From assembly GCA_017999835.1 (NCBI GenBank), contig JAGNLA010000004.1, positions 1-64,000 on the forward strand: a stretch of DNA of 64,000 nucleotides, read 5' to 3'. Both the position numbers and the translations under genes were made by a program. The notes below the pieces were generated by a model. That model did no database searches. It saw only the letters and a list, made by a program, of their open reading frames with translations, and was not told the origin of the DNA. Of this stretch, positions 13,764 to 22,534 are shown piece by piece. Positions within the stretch are counted from its first letter, which is position 1. The number at the start of each line of letters is the position of its first letter. The stretch comes from Caldisericia bacterium. Its GTDB lineage: Bacteria > Caldisericota > Caldisericia > JAAYUI01.

Positions 13764-16363
13764 CCAAGGAGATTCTTGAGCTCAAGCTCAATGGTTGAGA
13801 GTACCTGGTCAGCGTTTTCTGGCGCAATGCCACCCGCCTGACCAAGGTCAGGTTTTCCGCCACCCTTGAAACCACAGATTGAGCCGACTTTTGTTATGAG
13901 TTTTCCGCTGTGGAAGTTGGCAAACGGGATGCCTTTGCTGATGACGCAGAGGTAGCACTTGTCGCCAAGTTTTGAAAGAATAGCTGACACGCCGTGGTCA
14001 AAGCAGTCTAGTGAAAAGTCTGCAACCAGGCGCACGCCTTCCATGTCAAAACCATCGGTTCTGGCAATGATGACATTTGTTGAGCCAAAACGTTTGGCAA
14101 GAGACTGCGATTGTTCAGCGTTTATCTTTGCAAGGCTTGAAACCAGGGCTCTGTTTCTTTTTGTCATGTCGTCAAGCTGAGTGAGGACAAACTCAACCTT
14201 TTCCAGTGCCTGTTTTGAACCTGCGCCAAGGATGGTGCCGATTTTATCAAGACGATCCTCGTCTTCCTGAATCTGCCTTATGGCTTTTCCGCCGACTTTG
14301 GCTTCTATCCTGCGAAGGTTGGCACCTATCGAGGCTTCAGATATGATCTTGAAGGTTCCAATGTCACCGGTTTTTTCTACGTGGCAACCGCCACAAAGTT
14401 CCATTGAAACCTGAGGAATCTGAACCACCCTGACTCTTGAGCCATATTTTTCACCAAACAGCGCAATGGCGCCAAGCTTCTTGGCTTCTTCAAGGTCGTG
14501 CTCGGAGACGTCTACTGCGATATTTTCTGTTACCTGCTCGTTTACAAAACGTTCAATCTGGGCAAGGTCGTCGTTTGTTATGTCGCCTGTGTGGGAAAAG
14601 TCGAACCTGAGTTCTTCCTCACCAACCCATGAACCCGCCTGTGAAGCATTTCCACCTAAAACATTGTGTAGCCCTGTATGAAGGATGTGTGTTGCCGTGT
14701 GGGCTCTGGTTATGGATTTTCTTCTGTTTATGTCAACCTTGAGGTTTATTGTATCGCCAACCTTAAGGACGCCTTTTGTTATTTTAGCTTTATGCAGGAT
14801 AAGCCCGTCAACAGGTGTGGTTGTGTCGATTATTTCAACCTGACAATTATCGTTTGATGCAAAGCCTGCGTCACCAATCTGTCCACCTTTTTCAGGGTAG
14901 AATGGGGTGCTTTCAACAGTGAAACTGAAAACCTGGTTTTCTTCAGTTACTTGGGGGAGGGAGCCATGGTTTGTCATTATCCCAAGAACTTTTGAAGATG
15001 ACTCAAGAGCCTGATAGCCAACAAATCTTGAGGCGCCAGTTTCATCCCTGAAAGCAATGAGCGCTGTTGAGCGCTCAAACTCCTTCTGACCTGTATAAGA
15101 TCTTCTGCCGCGTTCCTTCTGGCTTTCAAGCTCTGCCTTGAAACCTTCTTCGTCTATCTTGACGCCTTCCTCTTCAGCCACCTCTTTAGTAAGGTCGATT
15201 GGAAAGCCATAGGTGTCGTAGAGTTTGAATGCCGTTGCACCGGAAAGAAGACCTTTTTTCTCCTTGAGCTTTGTCAGCTCGTCAGAAAGGATCTGGAGTC
15301 CCATGGCAAGGGTTGAATGGAATTGTGCTTCTTCGCTGGTGAGAATCTTGATGACAGCTTCTTTTCTTTCCGTTAGGAAAGGGTAGGCCTGGTTGTAGTT
15401 GTTTATAACCGATGGCACCAGGTCAGAGAGGAATGCTCGTTCAATGCCAATTTTTCTGCCTGCAAGGGCAGCCCTTCTTGTCAATCTCTTGAGGATGTAC
15501 CCCCTGCCTTCGTTGCTTGGGAACACGCCATCAGAGATCATGAACGTGCATGCGCGGATATGGTCACAGATTAGATTTTTTCTTGATTGGTTTTCATCTG
15601 TTTTTGCTATCTCGTTTAGGGCATTCATCGTTGGAATGAAAAGATCGGTTTCCATGCTTGAGCGGACATTTTGAGACACTGAACAGATTCTTTCCAGTCC
15701 TGCGCCAGTATCAATATTTTTTCTTGGCAGCGGGGCTTTTGTGCCGTCAGCCTTGGCATCAAACTGGGTGAAAACTACGTTCCAAAGCTCAAGGAATCTC
15801 CTGCCTTCAGAATCAAATATGCCGTCTTTCATCGGCAAAGGTTTGCCTGGTTCAAAGTCAAAATAGATTTCCGAGTCTGGACCGCATGGTCCAACATCGC
15901 CCATCATCCAGAAATTGGATGGGTCAAACTGGATTTGTTCAGGCTTCAGACCTACTTTTTTCCATATTTCTATCGATTCTTCATCCTCAGGGTTGACTGT
16001 GACAAGCAGTCTTTCAGCCGGAAGCTGCACAACTTTGGTTAGGTATTCCCAAGCCCATGGGATGGCGTCGTTTTTAAAGTAATCACCAATTGAAAAGTTA
16101 CCAAGCATTTCAAAAAAAGTGTGATGGAACGGAGATTTCCCGACGTTGTCTATATCGTTGGTTCTGACGCACCTTTGAACGCTGACTAGCCTTGTGCTTA
16201 TCGGTTTTCTTTCGCCTGTGAAGTACGGTTTCAAGGGAACCATGCCGGCAAGGGTGAACATGACGGTCGGATCTTGTGGCAGAAGCGATGCGCTTTCAAG
16301 CTTGTAATGGCCTCTATCGGCAAAAAAAGATAAAAAGGTGTCTCGAATGTCTTGCGATTTCAT
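13760..16363 (-). CDS. alaS: Alanyl-tRNA synthetase
   Basis: AlaRS charges tRNA-Ala and edits Ser/Gly mischarging. The 867 residues match the family length. The class II aminoacylation core holds the characteristic MFTLAGMVPLKPYF start region and GRGYILKRLTRRAA. The editing domain has HTATHILH and CGGCHVEKTGDIG zinc residues. The C-terminal DHHA1 domain contains GGGKPDLGQAGG. A GGAAAGAG site precedes ATG 16363. Confidence 0.97.
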   Translation of the reverse strand: MKSQDIRDTFLSFFADRGHYKLESASLLPQDPTVMFTLAGMVPLKPYFTGERKPISTRLVSVQRCVRTNDIDNVGKSPFHHTFFEMLGNFSIGDYFKNDAIPWAWEYLTKVVQLPAERLLVTVNPEDEESIEIWKKVGLKPEQIQFDPSNFWMMGDVGPCGPDSEIYFDFEPGKPLPMKDGIFDSEGRRFLELWNVVFTQFDAKADGTKAPLPRKNIDTGAGLERICSVSQNVRSSMETDLFIPTMNALNEIAKTDENQSRKNLICDHIRACTFMISDGVFPSNEGRGYILKRLTRRAALAGRKIGIERAFLSDLVPSVINNYNQAYPFLTERKEAVIKILTSEEAQFHSTLAMGLQILSDELTKLKEKKGLLSGATAFKLYDTYGFPIDLTKEVAEEEGVKIDEEGFKAELESQKERGRRSYTGQKEFERSTALIAFRDETGASRFVGYQALESSSKVLGIMTNHGSLPQVTEENQVFSFTVESTPFYPEKGGQIGDAGFASNDNCQVEIIDTTTPVDGLILHKAKITKGVLKVGDTINLKVDINRRKSITRAHTATHILHTGLHNVLGGNASQAGSWVGEEELRFDFSHTGDITNDDLAQIERFVNEQVTENIAVDVSEHDLEEAKKLGAIALFGEKYGSRVRVVQIPQVSMELCGGCHVEKTGDIGTFKIISEASIGANLRRIEAKVGGKAIRQIQEDEDRLDKIGTILGAGSKQALEKVEFVLTQLDDMTKRNRALVSSLAKINAEQSQSLAKRFGSTNVIIARTDGFDMEGVRLVADFSLDCFDHGVSAILSKLGDKCYLCVISKGIPFANFHSGKLITKVGSICGFKGGGKPDLGQAGGIAPENADQVLSTIELELKNLLG

Positions 16364-16390
16364 AGAATTGACTCTTTCCGATGGTACTAC

Positions 16391-16828
16391 TTAGTCTAGA
16401 CCGTCCAACGATTTATTATGGGAGCTTTCCTCCCAGACTCTGAGTCTCTCAGAGGATACAGCTACGTTGCGTGTTGCAAATAAAAATACATTCTTGCCAA
16501 CTTTTTCGACCATGCCATCGAGGGCATAAACCGCACCTGATGCAAAATCGATGAACCTTCTGGCTACTTCCTTGTCAGTGTCTTCAAAGTTTGCCATGAT
16601 AGGTCTGCCCTGTTTTAGTGAGTCAACAGCTTTTCTGGCTTCATCAAAGCTGTTTGGTGAGATGACCACAACGGTGAGCTTGCCATAGTGGGTGGTTGTT
16701 ATCTGGCCTTCTGCCTTTTTCATCTCTTTTACAAGCGATTCTTCAGGCTGCTGGGTTTCCAAGACTTCTTCTTCCTCTTCGTCCTCTGAAATACCAAGAA
16801 TATTTTTAAACCAGTTTCCTATGCCCAT
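16391..16828 (-). CDS. sepF: Cell-division protein SepF
   Basis: The 145-residue protein has an N-terminal amphipathic membrane-binding helix (MGIGNWFKNILGI), an acidic linker and the SepF core (VVVISPNSFDEARKAVDSLKQGRPIMANF; IDFASGAVYALDG). SepF links FtsZ filaments to the membrane. A perfect GGAGGTGAT precedes the start. The order ftsZ-yggS-sepF is the arrangement known from Bacillus-type and cyanobacterial genomes. Confidence 0.93.
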   Translation of the reverse strand: MGIGNWFKNILGISEDEEEEEVLETQQPEESLVKEMKKAEGQITTTHYGKLTVVVISPNSFDEARKAVDSLKQGRPIMANFEDTDKEVARRFIDFASGAVYALDGMVEKVGKNVFLFATRNVAVSSERLRVWEESSHNKSLDGLD

Positions 16829-17484
16829 TGATCACCTCCAAAGAGTATCCGCCCAAGGCGTAACAGTGTTGAACCACAGGCTATGGCTGTTTTGTAATCA
16901 TTGCTCATGCCATAGCAGCGTTCCATTTTACATCCTAACTTCTGTTCAAGGTCGCCAGCAAGCTGGTTTGCCTTCAAAAAAACATTTTGAATCGTTTTCT
17001 CGTCCGAGTCAACAGGAGCCATCGTAAACACACCTGAAAGCTTTAGGTGCTGGCTGGACGCGATACGATTCGTCAAGCTTTGCAGGTCATCTGGCAACAC
17101 ACCTGATTTTTGTGTTTCACCGCTTATGTTGACCTCAACCATGCAAGAGATTTGCCTGTCAGCCTTTGAATCGAGTTCATCGGCAAGATGAATGCTGTCT
17201 ATGGTGTCAACCCAGTCAAAGACTGAAAGGGCTTCCTTGACCTTGTTTGTTTGCAGGTGACCAATCATGTGAAGCTGGAAATCTCGTTTTGTATCCATCC
17301 ATCTTCGGGCGTTCTGAACATGATTTTCACCCACAATGCCAACACCAGAACTGACAATATCCAGAATCTGGTCTGTCTGCCCATATTTGGCAGCAACCAT
17401 TATTTTTACAGCTTTTGGGTCTCTGTTGGCCCTTACTGCTTCTTGCTCTACCTGATTGATAACTTGGCCAACACGTTCATTCAC
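16819..17484 (-). CDS. YggS/PROSC family PLP-binding protein
   Basis: The 221-residue protein has the alanine-racemase-like barrel of YggS. Lys in IMVAAKYG is the expected PLP lysine. GENHVQNA, HMIGHLQTNK, VDTIDS, VEVNISGE and GMSNDYKTAI are family landmarks. It keeps pyridoxal phosphate homeostasis. The start is GTG 17484, sharing its G with the ftsZ stop, so it is coupled to ftsZ. It overlaps the sepF start region downstream. Confidence 0.93.
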   Translation of the reverse strand: MNERVGQVINQVEQEAVRANRDPKAVKIMVAAKYGQTDQILDIVSSGVGIVGENHVQNARRWMDTKRDFQLHMIGHLQTNKVKEALSVFDWVDTIDSIHLADELDSKADRQISCMVEVNISGETQKSGVLPDDLQSLTNRIASSQHLKLSGVFTMAPVDSDEKTIQNVFLKANQLAGDLEQKLGCKMERCYGMSNDYKTAIACGSTLLRLGRILFGGDQWA

Positions 17485-18551
17485 TACTGTTTTTTCCTCA
17501 GGAAGGATGGAATGTCCAGATCTCTGTTCTGTTTGACTATTGAACCGATGTCGCCTTCTTTGATTGTTGGCGTACGAAGTTTCATGTTTGCTGGTTTGGA
17601 GTCAAAACCCGTGGCAATGACGATGACCTTGAGCTGGTCTTCCATCGTTGGGTCGATAACAGCGCCCCAAACGATGTTTGCCTTCGGATCGACACTCTTG
17701 TTGACCATTCTGGCAACTTCATTGGCTTCCGAAATCTTGAAATCTTTTCCACCGATTACGTTGCAAAGCAAACCCTTTGCGCCTTCAAGCGACTGGTCAA
17801 GCAACGGCGAGGTTACGGCTGCAATAGCTGCCTCTTCGGCTCTGTTTTCACCCTTGCCAACACCAATGCCCATCCAGGCTGTACCCATGTCTTTCATGAT
17901 GGTTCTGACATCGGCAAAGTCTACGTTGACCAAGCCTGGCACGGTTATGATTGTGGTTATGCCTTCAACGGCTTGTCTGAGTACTTCGTCGACCATGGTG
18001 AACGCTTCTGTAAGACTTGTGTTTTTATTGGTTGCGTCGAAAAGGCGGTCGTTGTTGATGGTGATCATGGCGTCTACCTTGTCACGGAGCTTGTTTATTC
18101 CATTCTCTGCGACGTCAGCCCTTCTGTCGCCTTCAAAACTGAATGGACGAGTAACGATGGAAATGACAAGAGCGCCAAGTTCACGGGCGATTTGAGCGAT
18201 TACAGGTGTTGCGCCTGTACCGGTGCCACCACCCATGCCTGCGGTCAGGAATATGAGGTTTGCGCCAGAAAGCATTTCTGCAATTATGTCCTTGCTCTCT
18301 TCGGCTGCTTTTTCGCCAATATCTGGTAGCGATCCTGAACCAAGGCCTCGGGTCACTCTTGGGCCAATCTGGACTTTTGTTGGTGCAAGCGACATTCGAA
18401 GCGCCTGGGTGTCAGTATTTATAGATATGAACTCGCATCCTTCCAGACCAGATTCAATCATTCTGTTTATTGCGTTGTTGCCGCCACCACCGATGCCAAC
18501 AACCTTGATTATTGCATTAGTGCCTTCCCAGACATCGAATGCGTTGCCCAT
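17484..18551 (-). CDS. ftsZ: Cell-division GTPase FtsZ
   Basis: The 355-residue tubulin homologue has the GGGGNNAINRM N-terminal loop, the signature GMGGGTGTGA, the T7 region NVDFADVRTIM and the C-terminal tail DLDIPSFLRKK that binds SepF/FtsA. The C-terminal linker is very short. AAAGGA stands 8 bases before ATG 18551; an in-frame ATG at 18560 would touch the ribosome site and is less likely. Confidence 0.97.
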   Translation of the reverse strand: MGNAFDVWEGTNAIIKVVGIGGGGNNAINRMIESGLEGCEFISINTDTQALRMSLAPTKVQIGPRVTRGLGSGSLPDIGEKAAEESKDIIAEMLSGANLIFLTAGMGGGTGTGATPVIAQIARELGALVISIVTRPFSFEGDRRADVAENGINKLRDKVDAMITINNDRLFDATNKNTSLTEAFTMVDEVLRQAVEGITTIITVPGLVNVDFADVRTIMKDMGTAWMGIGVGKGENRAEEAAIAAVTSPLLDQSLEGAKGLLCNVIGGKDFKISEANEVARMVNKSVDPKANIVWGAVIDPTMEDQLKVIVIATGFDSKPANMKLRTPTIKEGDIGSIVKQNRDLDIPSFLRKKQ

Positions 18552-18614
18552 CTGTACCATCCTTTCAGACTAACCATTTTAACAGTAATCAATTCCAGCT
18601 TCAACAATAAAAGT

Positions 18615-19463
18615 TCACTGAACAACTGTCAGCTGATACGGAATATCAGCCTTAATAACACCCGGATACTGCTTTGCTTCAAGCCTGAGACCCTCAAGCA
18701 GAGCAGAAACCGAACCCATCTTTACATCCATGTTCGAATCATCTCCAAATACTATCAGTGACCCTTGGGCGGTTCTAGCATAAACTCCATAGATATTTTC
18801 CAGGAAAACCCTCTTGTATCCTGAGGGTATGCCAGATGTTGCCCCCGAGAGGTTAAAGGACTTTGGAGCCACAAGATAGAACTTTTTTCCGTTACTATTT
18901 GTCACATAATCATATTTGTTGTAGATCAATTCAACGATTGTCACCGGGTACGTCGCTTTGGAGCGTAGTACAGCGCCGACAAATTTTTGAAGGTTTTGCT
19001 CGTACTCAGAAGGAGTAGGCATGCCCTCTTTGCCGTCAGGCTGAATGTATCTGACGTTCAAAGCGATTTTTGCGTTTTCAGGTAGAGCTCCTTCAACAAG
19101 ATTGCCTAGAACGTCAACCTTAACCTTGTCTGATCCGTAACCAATAACAAAAAAGTCCTTTTTTTCCTCAACTTCCAACGTTGCCTGGAAGAAAAAGCCT
19201 TTTCTGATTGTCATTTTTTCCAGTATTGGTCCAAGTTCTTTACTTGCATCCTGGAACTGTGAGTTGACCGTGGGAATCATTCCCATAACCAACTTTTCAT
19301 CGAGGTATTTTTCAACTTTTTTTACTTCAATCCTGTTGCAACCGACAATTGTCACTCTTGACGCCGGTACAAGCGGAGGCATGAAAGCTAATAGAAAAAA
19401 TAACAAAACGAAAATGCCTGCAACCAATGGCAAAGCTCTGATTATTGACGCACTAGCTTTCAT
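18615..19463 (-). CDS. FtsQ/DivIB-like cell-division membrane protein
   Basis: The 282-residue protein has one N-terminal membrane helix (LPLVAGIFVLLFFLLAFMPP) followed directly by a POTRA-like start (VTIVGCNRIEVKKVEKYL) and an external beta-rich domain. This topology and its position upstream of ftsZ fit FtsQ/DivIB, which holds the divisome together with FtsB/FtsL. Sequence similarity to named FtsQ is weak by eye, so the symbol is left out. No good Shine-Dalgarno site precedes the ATG. Confidence 0.7.
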   Translation of the reverse strand: MKASASIIRALPLVAGIFVLLFFLLAFMPPLVPASRVTIVGCNRIEVKKVEKYLDEKLVMGMIPTVNSQFQDASKELGPILEKMTIRKGFFFQATLEVEEKKDFFVIGYGSDKVKVDVLGNLVEGALPENAKIALNVRYIQPDGKEGMPTPSEYEQNLQKFVGAVLRSKATYPVTIVELIYNKYDYVTNSNGKKFYLVAPKSFNLSGATSGIPSGYKRVFLENIYGVYARTAQGSLIVFGDDSNMDVKMGSVSALLEGLRLEAKQYPGVIKADIPYQLTVVQ

Positions 19464-19471
19464 ATTTTCTC

Positions 19472-19499
19472 AATATAATATTGGCAAACTCGCTGTCAA
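19472..19499 (-). promoter_or_regulatory. Promoter of the ftsQ-ftsZ operon, probably leaderless
   Basis: On the minus strand, TTGACA (19499-19494), a 16-bp spacer and TATATT (19477-19472) form a good sigma-70-type promoter. The ATG at 19463 begins 8 nt after the -10 box, which predicts a leader of about zero to two bases. Confidence 0.55.
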
Positions 19500-19557
19500 T
19501 AAGCTTCCAACGGGTACCGATTTATATTTTAATAACAAAAGTTGAATGACACAGAGG

Positions 19558-19578
19558 TTTCCTGTATTATTCAGGAAA
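19558..19578. repeat. 7-bp inverted repeat between ftsQ and the formiminotransferase gene
   Basis: TTTCCTG, 7-nt spacer, CAGGAAA. No T tract follows on either strand, so it is not a usual terminator; it may be an operator. The surrounding region 19500-19777 is AT-rich and holds no gene. Confidence 0.35.
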
Positions 19579-19693
19579 TGGCAACAAACAACGTATTTTA
19601 CAATAATACTGCCTCCATTTTCTACTTTTTGCCCTATTGATAAAGGTTTTCCAAAATGATCAATTCATTATATATTAATCAATATGAAATATG

Positions 19694-19744
19694 TTATCAA
19701 CAACGTATACCGTTAGTATTTTCGGTAACACCAAAAGTTGATAA
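19694..19744. repeat. Nested inverted repeats downstream of the hut operon
   Basis: TTATCAAC (19694-19701) pairs with GTTGATAA (19737-19744), enclosing a second 5-bp pair TACCG/CGGTA. The structure lies past the end of the minus-strand operon and might end or protect its transcript. There is no T-rich tail, so the call is tentative. Confidence 0.35.
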
Positions 19745-19777
19745 ATCTTACTATTACTAACTAACACCAATTAGAAG

Positions 19778-21313
19778 TCATATGGAAGAAAGTTTGTCTT
19801 TTATTTTTTGGAATATTTCCTGCGCATGCGCAACAGCAATTTTTTCAATCTCGTCTGCCTGATGCGAAACTTCGGCTGCCTTAGTCTTGTCAGTAAGGCC
19901 AGGGATGTTGATCATTACGTTCAAATGTGCTCCACAAACAGCTGTTTTGACGCAAAGCGATGCAACTCCAGCGTCAGAGAGTGAGTTCTGATTCCCTTTT
20001 GCTGCCACTGCCTCAATAAGATCAAGCGCCTGTGCTGATTTTTGCATGGTCTTGAGAGGAACCATGATGGCCTTAAGTGTTGCTTCCTGAATTCTCTTCT
20101 CTTTGTACTCATCCGTTTCAGGGGTGCCGGACGGAAGTTTTCTGCAGGCAAGGAATTCGTTGAATGCGTCGGAGTCTTCCTGGATGAGCACCATCAGGTC
20201 TTCAACCAGCTTGTCGCCGTCGGCTGCAACCTTTTCCATCTCCTCCTTAACATCTGCAAAACGCTTGCTTTGCGAGAGTTTTGCCACCATGGAAGCCAAA
20301 CCGGCTGCAAGCGCACCGCATGATGCCGAAACTGAGCCACCACCAGGAGCAGGGGATTTTGAAGCAACTTCTTTTATGAACGCCTTCGGGTGCCAGCTGA
20401 CCTGACTTTCGTCGGATGTGCCAAGCCTTGTTTCAAGAATCTGTGTTTTTTTGAACTCCCAGAGGTTGAGGTAGGAGTCCGTAACGTCGATGACAGAATC
20501 CAGTGGCACCATGCCAACGATTTCAGCGCCTATCGGCAACACACCCAGCCTTGCAGCTTCAGTCTTGATTGCTTCAAAAACGAGTCTGATTGGGGTCTTT
20601 TTATAGTTGGTTAGGTTCATTGAAACCTGGACATATCCACGTTCCTTGATGTCAAAACCAAGCGCCTTGCAATATTTGAATCCGCCTGACCTGAAACGTA
20701 TGAGTTTGGCAATGTCTTTTGCTATCTGGACGTTTTTTGTGCCAAGGTTGACGTTGAACGCTACAAGTGGAAACCTCGCACCAACAACAACCGTGCCTGC
20801 TGTCGGGTGCATCTTTGGTTGGCCGATGTCAGGGTTGCGTTCAGGTTTTACGCCCATTTCGTCTTTTATTGCTTCGTATTCACCCTGTCTGATATAGGAT
20901 AAATCTTGTCTTTCTGGAATCCTTGCTGCATCCTCGTAGAGGTATACCGGGATACTCAGTTCGTTCCATATGCGTTCTCCGAGCTTTACGGCAAGCTCAA
21001 CAGCCTCTTCGGTGGTCACATCTGAGATTGGAACAAACGGAATGACGTCTGTCGCACCAAGCCTTGGGTGTTCACCCTTGTGGGTGTTCATGTCGATAAG
21101 CTGGGATGCGGTTTTACACATCTTGAAAGCTGCGTCGGAGGCAGCCTGCGGGTCACCGGCAAAAGTGATGACACATCTGTTGTGATCGGCGTCCATCTGA
21201 ACATCAAGCAGCTTTACACCCTGAGTTTCAGTCACGCAGTTTGCAATTGCGTCCACAACATCTTTGCGTTTACCTTCTGAAAAATTTGGTATGCATTCAA
21301 CAATCTTTGCCAT
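19778..21313 (-). CDS. Fused glutamate formimidoyltransferase / formimidoyl-THF cyclodeaminase
   Basis: The 511-residue bifunctional enzyme of histidine degradation has residues 1-300 as the formiminotransferase (starting VECIPNFSEGKRKDVVDAI, with HNRCVITFAG and HPRLGATDVIPF). Residues about 310-511 are the cyclodeaminase helical domain (SPAPGGGSVSA). It moves the formimino group from formiminoglutamate to tetrahydrofolate and releases ammonia to give methenyl-THF. The fused form is less common in bacteria than separate genes. It follows hutI after 3 bases. Confidence 0.94.
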   Translation of the reverse strand: MAKIVECIPNFSEGKRKDVVDAIANCVTETQGVKLLDVQMDADHNRCVITFAGDPQAASDAAFKMCKTASQLIDMNTHKGEHPRLGATDVIPFVPISDVTTEEAVELAVKLGERIWNELSIPVYLYEDAARIPERQDLSYIRQGEYEAIKDEMGVKPERNPDIGQPKMHPTAGTVVVGARFPLVAFNVNLGTKNVQIAKDIAKLIRFRSGGFKYCKALGFDIKERGYVQVSMNLTNYKKTPIRLVFEAIKTEAARLGVLPIGAEIVGMVPLDSVIDVTDSYLNLWEFKKTQILETRLGTSDESQVSWHPKAFIKEVASKSPAPGGGSVSASCGALAAGLASMVAKLSQSKRFADVKEEMEKVAADGDKLVEDLMVLIQEDSDAFNEFLACRKLPSGTPETDEYKEKRIQEATLKAIMVPLKTMQKSAQALDLIEAVAAKGNQNSLSDAGVASLCVKTAVCGAHLNVMINIPGLTDKTKAAEVSHQADEIEKIAVAHAQEIFQKIKDKLSSI

Positions 21314-21316
21314 TTT

Positions 21317-22534
21317 TTACCTGACCTCCTTGCCGGATATGAAAACGTTTCTTATTGGATTGTTTGAAAACTCGTATGGCAACACGTTGAAAGAGTCACC
21401 GCCAAGTACAAGAAAATCTGCTTTTTTGCCAATCTCTATCGAACCAACGGAATCGTGGACTCTCAGAGAATAGGCAGCGTTGATGGTTGTTGCTGTCAGA
21501 GCCTCTGCTGGGGTCATGCCATACATCATGCAGGCAAGACCAATAACATGCGGAATTGACTGGATGGTGCACGAACCTGGATTTCTATCGGTTGAAAGTG
21601 CAACGATGCAGCCCAGTTCAATAGCTCTTCTAACACGAGCGTAGGGTTTGTTCAAAAAGAAGGATGTTCCAGGCAGGAATGTTGCCACGGTACCTGACTG
21701 TGCCATCGCTTTGAAACCTTCGTCTGATGTGTTAATCAGGTGGTCAGCCGACTTTGCCCCAAGGGATGCTGCCAGCGCTGCACCTCCGGTGTCAGCCAAT
21801 TCATCGCAATGGAGCCTGCACGGCATACCTGAGTGGTTGACTATCATTTCTGTTTCTTGATTTGTAAAAACACCCTTGTCGCAGAAAACATCTATGAAAT
21901 CAGCCAAAGGCTTGCAAGCATCCAGCATCTCGCCTGTCAGGAGGTCGAAATACTCCTCGTGCGTATACTCTTTTGGAAATGAATGAGCGCCAAGAAACGT
22001 TGTTTTTACAGTAACGCCAAAATTTTTGCCAAGGAGTTTTGCCATCTCGAGTTGCCGAACTTCGGTGTCAACGTCCAGGCCGTAACCTGACTTTATCTCG
22101 AAGGTGGTTGTGCCATGAGTAATCATGTCCTGCATTCGTCGAGCTGACTGCTCGTACATCTGGGCATCGGTTGCTTCGCGGGTGGCTTTGACAGAGTTGG
22201 CTATTCCACCGCCGGCCTTCATTATTGTTTCATAGGTTTGACCCGTGAGTCTCATCTCGTACTCGTCAGCCCTGTTGCCGGCAAAAACAAGATGGGTGTG
22301 CGAGTCTACAAACGCCGGGATTACACATGCTCCACCAGCGTCGAACTCTTTGAATCCATCCCATTGGGTCAAGACATCAATACTGTTTCCAACGCCGCAG
22401 AAAACGCCATCTTTAATGGCAAGGGCAGCTTTTTGGTAACGCTTTTGCTGACCAAGCTCCCTGCCACGTCTGGGAACAGGTCCTTCAAGAGTGTAGAGAT
22501 TGCCGATGTTTTTAACAACTAGATCAGCTGTCAT
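21317..22534 (-). CDS. hutI: Imidazolonepropionase
   Basis: HutI opens the ring of imidazolone propionate to formiminoglutamate, the substrate of the next gene product. The 405-residue amidohydrolase has the metal motif DSHTHLVFAGNR, the later IKSGYGLD and HCDELAD segments, and STDRNPGSC. The ATG overlaps the upstream gene stop by 4 bases. hutH and hutU are not in the window. Confidence 0.95.
   Translation of the reverse strand: MTADLVVKNIGNLYTLEGPVPRRGRELGQQKRYQKAALAIKDGVFCGVGNSIDVLTQWDGFKEFDAGGACVIPAFVDSHTHLVFAGNRADEYEMRLTGQTYETIMKAGGGIANSVKATREATDAQMYEQSARRMQDMITHGTTTFEIKSGYGLDVDTEVRQLEMAKLLGKNFGVTVKTTFLGAHSFPKEYTHEEYFDLLTGEMLDACKPLADFIDVFCDKGVFTNQETEMIVNHSGMPCRLHCDELADTGGAALAASLGAKSADHLINTSDEGFKAMAQSGTVATFLPGTSFFLNKPYARVRRAIELGCIVALSTDRNPGSCTIQSIPHVIGLACMMYGMTPAEALTATTINAAYSLRVHDSVGSIEIGKKADFLVLGGDSFNVLPYEFSNNPIRNVFISGKEVR

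Noticed and set aside
17251-18195. 314-codon open frame antisense to ftsZ and yggS
   Set aside because: FtsZ and YggS are unambiguous on the minus strand; the plus frame has no motif or ribosome site.
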